A stretch of DNA of 12,417 nucleotides from SAR324 cluster bacterium. Its GTDB lineage: Bacteria; SAR324; JACQKK01. This document shows, piece by piece, positions 1 to 5,124 of the stretch (within the stretch, counting starts at the first letter, position 1; each line of letters opens with the position of its first letter). The stretch is taken from the NCBI GenBank assembly GCA_027296185.1, contig JAPUJL010000025.1, positions 1 to 12,417 on the forward strand, given 5' to 3'. The notes below the pieces were generated by a model, which was not told the origin of the DNA, ran no database searches, and saw only the letters and a list, made by a program, of their open reading frames with translations. Made by a program: the position numbers and the translations under genes.

Positions 1-274
1 CCAGGTTGCGGTCCCTGGGGGCCATGCCGGTGATGTTCTCCCCGCCGATCCAGATCGCGTCGTCGTTGTCGGGCCGTTCCAGTCCGGCGATGCAGCGCAG
101 GGTGGTGGTCTTGCCGCAGCCGGAGGGACCCAGCAGCACCAGCAGCTCGCCGCCGGCCACGTCCAGGTTCACGTCGCGGCACGCCTGGACGCGCCCCTGC
201 TGGAAGGTTTTCTGCAAGTGCTGCACGCGGATGCCGGGGGCGGGCGTGTTCATCGGGTCGGCAGAATCTATCAT
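1..274 (-). CDS. ABC transporter ATP-binding protein, MalK/UgpC-like (N-terminal part only)
   Basis: This is the ATPase that would energise the ABC importer encoded just upstream; it acts at the cytoplasmic face of the inner membrane. The visible ~91 residues hold the usual N-terminal ABC fold with a clear Walker A motif, GPSGCGKTT, followed by [11 protein letters not shown], typical of CUT1 (sugar and sugar-phosphate) ATPases. The left edge cuts the gene just before the Q-loop, so signature motif, Walker B and any C-terminal regulatory domain are not seen. The start is ATG at 274, preceded by GGAAGG only three bases away. A second in-frame ATG at 253 has no better ribosome site. The gene follows the MalG-like permease by 64 bases on the same strand, so it is the last visible gene of the ABC operon. 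The family is certain; the substrate cannot be told from this part. Confidence 0.9.
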   Translation of the reverse strand, partial: MIDSADPMNTPAPGIRVQHLQKTFQQGRVQACRDVNLDVAGGELLVLLGPSGCGKTTTLRCIAGLERPDNDDAIWIGGENITGMAPRDRNL

Positions 275-338
275 GGGCCTTCCAGGGGTGTTGGGGGCCG
301 GACGGCCGGGATAGGTTCCGCGGCTCCCGCTGCGGCAT

Positions 339-1157
339 TCACGTCGAGAAGGTGCGGGAGAGGTGCTTCTGGGCGATCATGTAGAGGATCACCGGAGGAA
401 TGCCGGTGATCAGGGTCATCACCATCATCACCTCCCATTCGATCCGCTCGCCCCCGGCGGTGGCCACGTAGATGGCCACCGAGGCGGTGCGGGGTCCGTC
501 GCCCGTGGTCAGCATGTTGGAGAAGAGAAAGTCGTTCCACCCCAGCAGAAAGCTCAGGAAGGCCACGGAGACGATCACCGGCTTGGCCAGGGGCAGCATC
601 ACCTTGTAGAAGGCCTGGAACTGGGTGCAGCCGTAGACCATGGCGCACTCCTCCAGGTGGCGGGGCATGCGGGCGAAGTAGCCGCGAAGGATCCACACCG
701 AGAAGGGCACGGCAAAGATCTGGAAGGCGATCAACAGCCCGACGATGCTGTTGTACAGCCCCACCTGAATCCACGTGATGGTGATCGGCACGATGAGCAG
801 GATGAACGGAAAGATCAGCGTCCCGACGATCAGGTAGAACAGCACCTCGCGGCCCCGGAAATTCTTGCGGGCGAAGACGTACGCCCCCGGCACCGAGATC
901 AGGAGCGACAGCACCGCGCAGCCCACCCCCGCCAGCAAGCTGTTCCACAGATAGCGGTGGAACTCGTTGATCGCGAACACCTCCCGCCAGGCGTCCACGC
1001 TCAATTCCTCGGGAATCCAGGTGACCTCGAAGATCTCGCCGGGAGTCTTGAAGGCCGTGACGACGATGTAGCTGTAGGGCACCAGCACCATCGCCAGCAA
1101 GGCGATCAGCCCGGCATAGGCCAGCACCCGCTGAAATCCCGTGGCGCGATCGGACAT
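339..1157 (-). CDS. ABC transporter permease, MalG-type (CUT1)
   Basis: This is an inner-membrane subunit of a binding-protein-dependent importer. Its 272 residues match the usual MalG/UgpE length and show about six hydrophobic segments, the first at residues ~10-33. The cytoplasmic EAA loop that docks onto the ATPase is at residues ~169-189, reading EECAMVYG and ending in LP, with the conserved glycine at 176. The ATG start has no clear Shine-Dalgarno sequence. It lies only 9 bases after the stop of the preceding permease gene, which points to translational coupling. Together with the MalF-like partner it would form the heterodimeric channel. Substrate is unknown; CUT1 systems mostly take up oligosaccharides, polyols or glycerol-3-phosphate. 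Confidence 0.92.
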   Translation of the reverse strand: MSDRATGFQRVLAYAGLIALLAMVLVPYSYIVVTAFKTPGEIFEVTWIPEELSVDAWREVFAINEFHRYLWNSLLAGVGCAVLSLLISVPGAYVFARKNFRGREVLFYLIVGTLIFPFILLIVPITITWIQVGLYNSIVGLLIAFQIFAVPFSVWILRGYFARMPRHLEECAMVYGCTQFQAFYKVMLPLAKPVIVSVAFLSFLLGWNDFLFSNMLTTGDGPRTASVAIYVATAGGERIEWEVMMVMTLITGIPPVILYMIAQKHLSRTFST

Positions 1158-1166
1158 GGCGGGGGC

Positions 1167-2060
1167 CTAGTGGCCCGGCCTGAATTGGCGCTGGAAGAGC
1201 CAGGCGAAGGGAAGGATCAGCACGAGCGTGAACACCACCAGGAAGATGCCGACCGTGAAGGCCATGCCGAAATCGCCGGACATGAAGGCGAAGCGGTAGA
1301 CCAACACGCTGAGGATGCTGGTCTCGTAGCCGGGCCCACCGCCGGTGAGCTGAAAGGGCTGGTCGATCTTCGCCAGGTTGAAGGCCAGGCGGAGGATGAT
1401 CACCACCAGCAGCGCGCTCCACAGATGGGGCAGCGTCACGTGGCGGAACCGCTGCCACAGGTTTGCGCCGTAGACCTCCGCCAGCTCGTAATGAGAGTCG
1501 GGGATCGCCTGCAGTGCCGACAGGAGGATCAGGAACATGAACGGCCAGAACGTCCAGGTGGCCACGAAGGTGATGATCCACTTGGCCCAGGAGCCGTCGG
1601 AGAACCAGTAGATGGGCTCCTCCAGGATGCCCCAGCCGATCAGGTAGTGGGTCACCATCCCCAGCCCCGGATCGAGCAGGAACAGCCAGAACGCTCCCAC
1701 CACCACCGGCGGCATGGCGTAGGCGACGAGCATCACTCCCCGCCACAGGGTGCGCCACCGGATGAAGCGCTGCTTGAGCACCAGCGCCGCCACCAGGGCG
1801 ATGGCCAACTGAAACACGGTGGACAGGGAGTAGATCAGCGTGGATTGCAGGGCGACCCAGAAGTATTCGGCGTTCACGAAGGCCGTATAGTTGCCCAGCC
1901 CGCGCCACTCCGGGTCGCCCATGAAGGGCCAGCGGTGCAGGCTCATCCACACGCCCTGGAGGAAAGGATACCAGAGCAGCAGCAGCATGAAGGCGACCGT
2001 CGGCAGCAGGAACGCCACGATCAGCCAGCGCTCCTCGGAGGCTTGCATTCCTGAACGCAT
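1167..2060 (-). CDS. ABC transporter permease, MalF-type (CUT1)
   Basis: This is the second inner-membrane subunit of the importer, 297 residues. That is the normal length for short MalF/UgpA-type permeases lacking the large periplasmic loop of E. coli MalF. It is strongly hydrophobic, beginning with a segment at ~13-32. The EAA loop is at residues ~192-211 (ELAEVYG, ending TLP), which contacts the ATPase. The start is uncertain: ATG at 2060 has only a weak upstream GGA, and an in-frame ATG at 2048 sits directly after AGGA. The gene lies 84 bases after the binding-protein gene and 9 bases before the MalG-like gene, in the usual binding protein - F - G - K order. Confidence 0.92.
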   Translation of the reverse strand: MRSGMQASEERWLIVAFLLPTVAFMLLLLWYPFLQGVWMSLHRWPFMGDPEWRGLGNYTAFVNAEYFWVALQSTLIYSLSTVFQLAIALVAALVLKQRFIRWRTLWRGVMLVAYAMPPVVVGAFWLFLLDPGLGMVTHYLIGWGILEEPIYWFSDGSWAKWIITFVATWTFWPFMFLILLSALQAIPDSHYELAEVYGANLWQRFRHVTLPHLWSALLVVIILRLAFNLAKIDQPFQLTGGGPGYETSILSVLVYRFAFMSGDFGMAFTVGIFLVVFTLVLILPFAWLFQRQFRPGH

Positions 2061-2090
2061 CGGAGTCGCTGTCCAATCCCGGAAGTGCCG

Positions 2091-2104
2091 GGGGGCGGGC
2101 CCCC
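2091..2104. other. Strong GC hairpin between binding-protein and permease genes
   Basis: Five G and five C residues flank a 4-base loop (GGGGG CGGG CCCCC) in the 84-base gap between the ABC binding-protein stop and the permease start. There is no T-run after it on either strand, so it is not a classical terminator. In known importer operons (malE-malF type) hairpins here protect the upstream mRNA and lower downstream expression. That role is inferred. Confidence 0.45.
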
Positions 2105-2111
2105 GTGGATG

Positions 2112-2135
2112 GAGCGCCAGAGCGCCGGAGCGCCC
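2112..2135. repeat. Octamer tandem repeat, 3 copies (GAGCGCCN)
   Basis: GAGCGCC occurs at 2112, 2120 and 2128, giving three back-to-back 8-base units that differ only in the last base (A, G, C). The 8-base period does not fit coding sequence. The repeat lies between the binding-protein stop and the permease start, next to the GC hairpin. Function is unknown; slippage-prone spacer DNA is as likely as a binding site. Confidence 0.6.
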
Positions 2136-2144
2136 GACGGCCGG

Positions 2145-3542
2145 TCAGGCGCGCAACGCCTCGTTGACCTCGCGGGTGTAATTGCGCAATTCTTTCTCGA
2201 CCGGGGCGCCCTGCATGGCCTGCTGGAGGTGGGGCGCGAAGAGGTTGTACTGGATGTCCACGCTCTTGGGGTGATTGGCCCAGACGCCCGGATTGACCAC
2301 CATGCGGGTGACCGCCTCGGCATACCCGTCTGGGGAACCCATCAGTTGGGGCCAGAGGTCGCGGCGGGCGCACAGCCCCGCCGACTTGGAATAGGCGATC
2401 ATGTTCTCCGGCCGGAACCACTCCTTGACGAATTCCCAGGCGGCGGCTTCCTTCAGCGCCGCGTCCGGCCCTTCCTGCTTCACGATGTGGAACGTCACGA
2501 ACGCCAGGAACGTCTGCGATCCGGACGTGCCGCCGCTGATGGGGAAGTGTGGCGCCCACTGGAACAGCCCGTCGCGCAGCTCGTCCGGCATGCGCTCCAG
2601 GAGCGTGCCCCGGTTGAGGATGTCGGCGTGGATGAGGCTCTTGCGCCCGCGGATGAGCAGTTCCACCGCGTCCTCGTCGGTGCTCTGGGGCGAGTTGGGC
2701 GAGCTGAACTTATACTTGCGGAACAGGTCCACGTAGAACTGCACCGCCTCGCGCCAGGCGGGACTGTCGCAGTTGCAGCGGCTCCAGTCGGCGTTGATGA
2801 AGCCGCTGGTCTCGATATCGAGGGAGCGCACCCAGCCGTTGAGCTGGGTATCCCCCGCGTCCCAGATCTTGCCGTACACCTCGGTGGGGTACCGCACCCC
2901 CGCTCCCTCGCGCAGTTGGCCGAGCAGTTCGAGAAAATGATCGGAATCCCGCGGCGGCCAATCGCGCTCCCAGTCGATCCCCGCCTTCTCCCAGTGGTCG
3001 CGCCGGGTGAGCACGGGCGCCTGGGGCACCAGGCCGAAGGGCAGGTCGTAAATCTGATCGCGGTCCGCGTAGCCCTGGTTCTGGCGCTTCACCAGGGGGA
3101 TCAGCCAGGCTGTGCCTTCCCGGGATTCGGCGTCCCAGCTCCCCTCCATGAAGTCGTTCAGGGGCCGCAGGAAGCGACGCAACTGACCCGTCCAGCGGCC
3201 CGATGCATCGAACACGGTGGGCCGGATGCCCCCCTTGAAACTGGTGCGGTACTTGGGGCCGATGATGCTGCCGTAACTGTCCCAGGTCGTGTTGACCGTG
3301 GCGCCCGTCCGCCGCTCGAAGGCGGTCACGATGGCCTCCGACAGCCGGCGCACGGTCTTGTTCTGCACGCCGACCATGTTCCAGTAGTCGATCGTCACGC
3401 CCTTCAGGTCGGTGCGTGCCTGGCCGAAAATCGCCTCCGGCGTCAGACTTGTGGTTATCCCCATGGCCGCCAGGGAGGCGGTCAACTGCAGCAACTCCCG
3501 GCGGCTGTACGCTCTTGCGGTCTCGGTACCCACGGGCCCCAT
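2145..3542 (-). CDS. ABC transporter extracellular solute-binding protein, Tat-exported
   Basis: This is a periplasmic receptor of the ABC importer, 465 residues, within the usual 400-470 range of family 1 (MalE/UgpB-like) binding proteins. The N-terminus has a twin-arginine signal: SRRELLQL at residues 13-20, a hydrophobic stretch to ~33, and a likely cleavage after FGQA (residue 42). It would therefore be exported folded through Tat rather than Sec. The mature part begins with a strand (GVTIDYWNMVG) typical of the fold. The start may be GTG at 3533 (residue 4) rather than ATG at 3542, because the purine-rich AAAGGA lies about 8 bases before the GTG but touches the ATG. It is the first gene of the ABC cluster, followed by both permeases and the ATPase. 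The substrate is not recognisable. Confidence 0.9.
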   Translation of the reverse strand: MGPVGTETARAYSRRELLQLTASLAAMGITTSLTPEAIFGQARTDLKGVTIDYWNMVGVQNKTVRRLSEAIVTAFERRTGATVNTTWDSYGSIIGPKYRTSFKGGIRPTVFDASGRWTGQLRRFLRPLNDFMEGSWDAESREGTAWLIPLVKRQNQGYADRDQIYDLPFGLVPQAPVLTRRDHWEKAGIDWERDWPPRDSDHFLELLGQLREGAGVRYPTEVYGKIWDAGDTQLNGWVRSLDIETSGFINADWSRCNCDSPAWREAVQFYVDLFRKYKFSSPNSPQSTDEDAVELLIRGRKSLIHADILNRGTLLERMPDELRDGLFQWAPHFPISGGTSGSQTFLAFVTFHIVKQEGPDAALKEAAAWEFVKEWFRPENMIAYSKSAGLCARRDLWPQLMGSPDGYAEAVTRMVVNPGVWANHPKSVDIQYNLFAPHLQQAMQGAPVEKELRNYTREVNEALRA

Positions 3543-3590
3543 CCTTTGCTAGCTGTCCATGAGGTGCGCCATGACGCCGAGCGGCGGCCT

Positions 3591-3620
3591 GGTGCCCGGC
3601 GTGCGTGCCGGTCCCGCACC
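3591..3620. promoter_or_regulatory. Imperfect 10-bp inverted repeat in the leader of the ABC binding-protein gene
   Basis: GGTGC-CCGGC is followed by a 6-base loop and then GCCGG-TCCC-GCACC. The arms pair over 5+5 bases with a 4-base bulge on one side. It lies about 50-80 bases upstream of the binding-protein start, so it could be an RNA hairpin in the leader or an operator. I see no matching known regulator site. Confidence 0.35.
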
Positions 3621-3642
3621 ACTATGACAGAGTGCGCCGGGG

Positions 3643-3663
3643 AAGCAAGGCGGGGCCTCCGCC
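3643..3663 (-). terminator. Weak terminator-like hairpin after the TRAP binding-protein gene
   Basis: Read on the minus strand, GGCGG and CCGCC form a 5-bp stem around a 5-base loop, followed by TTGCTT. It begins 26 bases after the TRAP gene stop. The stem is short and the T-run is broken, so at most partial termination is expected. The ABC genes downstream could be read through. Confidence 0.35.
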
Positions 3664-3689
3664 GGATATCCCGGAAAGTACCCGGGCGC

Positions 3690-4820
3690 CTAGTCCTCCA
3701 GGTAGGTGGTCTTCATGTGCTGCGCTTCCTTCCAGACCTTGTATTTTTTCCGGAAGTCGAAGTAGTGCTCGGCCACTTTCTTGAACAGCGGGTCCCGGGC
3801 CGACTCCTCCGCGACCACCTCCATCCAGGCCTCTTCCATGATTTTCAGCGTGGAATCCGGCCAGCGTTTTTGCTGGACGCCGTGTCGATCCGACATCTCC
3901 CGCATGGCGTCGAAGTTCAGGGCCTCCGCCTCGGCGTAGGTGTACCCCACCTGATGGCCCAGGGCGACCCGGACGATCCGCTGGTGCTGGGGGGAGAGCG
4001 CATCCCACGCATCCTTGTTCATCAGGAAATCGCCGATGGAGGACTGCTGGTGCCAGCCGGGGAAGTAGTTGTACTTGGCGATCTGGTAGAATCCCAGGGC
4101 GAGATCGATGGTCGGCAGGGAGAATTCCGTGGCGTCGATCACGCCGCGCTCCAGTGCCGGATAGATATCGGCCGCGGCCAGCAGTTGGGTCGAGACGCCC
4201 AGCTTCTGCATCACTTTGGCGCCCAGGCCGAAGAAGCGCATCTTCATCCCCTTCAGCTGATCCAGCGAGGTGATCTCTTCCCGAAACCAGCCCGAGGTCT
4301 CCGGCCCGATGGCGAAGTTGTTGATGGCGTACAGATCGTGCCGTGCGTAGATTTCCTGCTTGAGCTCGTCGCCCCCGCCGAACCACAACCAGGCCGTCAA
4401 CTCTCCGATGTCGGGGCCGAAGGGCACGGTGGTGAAGAAGGCCAGCGCCGGGTATTTCCCCGTGTGATACCCGGGAGTGGTCCAGCACGACTCGATGGCG
4501 CCTTTGGAGACCGCGGTGAAGCATTCCAGCGGCGGCACCAGCGCCCCGGGCTCGAAGAACTTGATCTCCAGCGTTCCGCCGGACATCACGAATACGTCCT
4601 CGGCGAAACGGGTCGCCGAAGGTCCGGCATGGGGCAGCTTGCTGCCGAAGGCGCTTTGCATCTGCCAGCGCACCATGCGCTGCGTGCTGGCCGCCACATC
4701 CTCGTCTGCCCCCCTCCCCGCTCGCTCGGTGCAACCGCCCAGCCCGCCCGCCAGGACCATGGCGATCCCGGCGGCGGCAATCCGTACGAAATGTGGCCGA
4801 AGAATCCTCGACGCCTTCAT
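3690..4820 (-). CDS. TRAP transporter substrate-binding lipoprotein, TakP-like
   Basis: This is an extracytoplasmic receptor of the tripartite ATP-independent (TRAP) family; relatives such as TakP bind 2-oxo acids and other carboxylates. The protein has 376 residues. It starts with a lipoprotein signal peptide: basic residues, a hydrophobic core at ~11-27 and the lipobox LGGC with Cys30. The body carries TakP-type features: EIKFFEPGALVPPLE, GADIYPALE-like AADIYPALERG, DATEFS and YNYFPGWHQQ. It also has the conserved Arg (residue 195, in MKMRFFG) that binds the ligand carboxylate in this family. The start at 4820 is fixed by GGAGGG six bases upstream; the frame stays open further back but is not signal-like. 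The next gene downstream, after 147 bases, is an ABC binding protein, not DctQ/DctM, so the membrane partners are missing here. The ligand is inferred only from family. Confidence 0.9.
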   Translation of the reverse strand: MKASRILRPHFVRIAAAGIAMVLAGGLGGCTERAGRGADEDVAASTQRMVRWQMQSAFGSKLPHAGPSATRFAEDVFVMSGGTLEIKFFEPGALVPPLECFTAVSKGAIESCWTTPGYHTGKYPALAFFTTVPFGPDIGELTAWLWFGGGDELKQEIYARHDLYAINNFAIGPETSGWFREEITSLDQLKGMKMRFFGLGAKVMQKLGVSTQLLAAADIYPALERGVIDATEFSLPTIDLALGFYQIAKYNYFPGWHQQSSIGDFLMNKDAWDALSPQHQRIVRVALGHQVGYTYAEAEALNFDAMREMSDRHGVQQKRWPDSTLKIMEEAWMEVVAEESARDPLFKKVAEHYFDFRKKYKVWKEAQHMKTTYLED

Positions 4821-4826
4821 GATCGA

Positions 4827-4832
4827 CCCTCC
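4827..4832 (-). promoter_or_regulatory. Ribosome binding site of the TRAP lipoprotein gene
   Basis: GGAGGG is followed by a 6-base spacer and ATG at 4820. This near-ideal Shine-Dalgarno site decides the start in favour of the lipoprotein signal peptide over the 39-codon upstream extension. Confidence 0.8.
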
Positions 4833-4892
4833 GATCGAAGTGAAACCCACGGTGACCCCCGGCGCCGGTCCCGGAAACGCATGCGCACCGCA

Positions 4893-4936
4893 CCCGGCGG
4901 TGCCACGCCCCGCGCCCGGCGGTGCCGTGCCCCGCA
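4893..4936. repeat. 22-bp tandem direct repeat, 2 copies, in the TRAP gene leader
   Basis: Two adjacent 22-base units at 4893-4914 and 4915-4936 agree at 19 of 22 positions. Both begin CCCGGCGGTGCC and share GCCCCGC; differences are at unit positions 13, 14 and 22. The next bases (CCC) begin a third copy. The 22-base period is not a multiple of three, which supports a non-coding role. The repeat lies 73-116 bases upstream of the TRAP lipoprotein start, downstream of its proposed promoter, and about 190-230 bases upstream of the divergent iron-sulfur gene. Confidence 0.75.
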
Positions 4937-4965
4937 CCCCTGACCGGTTGGGGAAGGGACGCTAC

Positions 4966-4995
4966 AGCCTACTAGGGCCGGATTCGGCGGGTCAA
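4966..4995 (-). promoter_or_regulatory. Candidate sigma-70-like promoter for the TRAP lipoprotein gene
   Basis: On the minus strand TTGACC (4995-4990) is followed after 18 bases by TAGGCT (4971-4966), giving a strong -35 and a poor -10. The element TTGACC-15-TAGTAG recurs upstream of the methionine synthase gene in the same orientation and with identical spacing, which is the main support. It would give a leader of roughly 140 bases. Confidence 0.4.
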
Positions 4996-5041
4996 GCCAA
5001 GAGCCGCCCCAGATTCGGCCCGCCGCCTCGACCGGGTATGA

Positions 5042-5070
5042 TTGAGGGTACCGGGCCGGTGTGGTAAAAC
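5042..5070 (+). promoter_or_regulatory. Candidate promoter for the iron-sulfur/ferredoxin-reductase gene pair
   Basis: TTGAGG (5042-5047), a 17-base spacer and TAAAAC (5065-5070) match the sigma-70 consensus at four of six positions each. TGG just before the -10 gives an extended -10. A start near 5077 would leave a leader of about 48 bases before the GTG at 5125. No CRP-like or FNR-like palindrome is visible here. Confidence 0.45.
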
Positions 5071-5124
5071 CAGCGGCGGAGGTCTTGGGCGGGCACGTGA
5101 CCCGAGCGCGATCGGTGCACGGCA

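Noticed and set aside
271..2559. Minus-strand open frame of 762 codons over the permeases, and a plus-strand 563-codon frame at 363-2054.
   Set aside because: Both overlap the two permease genes in other frames. The permeases have clear membrane segments and EAA loops, while these frames have low-complexity His/Arg/Gly/Pro composition.
4821..4937. 39-codon N-terminal extension of the TRAP lipoprotein.
   Set aside because: It would bury the signal peptide, crosses a 22-base tandem repeat, and the inner ATG has an excellent ribosome site.
2085..4943. Plus-strand open frame of 952 codons opposite the two binding-protein genes.
   Set aside because: It is antisense to two clear genes, is rich in His, Arg, Gly and Pro as GC-rich shadow frames are, and shows no domain.
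4981..5019. GATTCGGC at 4981 and again at 5012 as a regulator repeat.
   Set aside because: It is an eight-base match only, with no wider similarity and no further copies seen nearby.
5094..5106. GGGCACGTGACCC upstream of the iron-sulfur gene as an operator palindrome.
   Set aside because: Only the CACGTG core is symmetrical; the flanks are offset, and such sites are frequent in GC-rich DNA.
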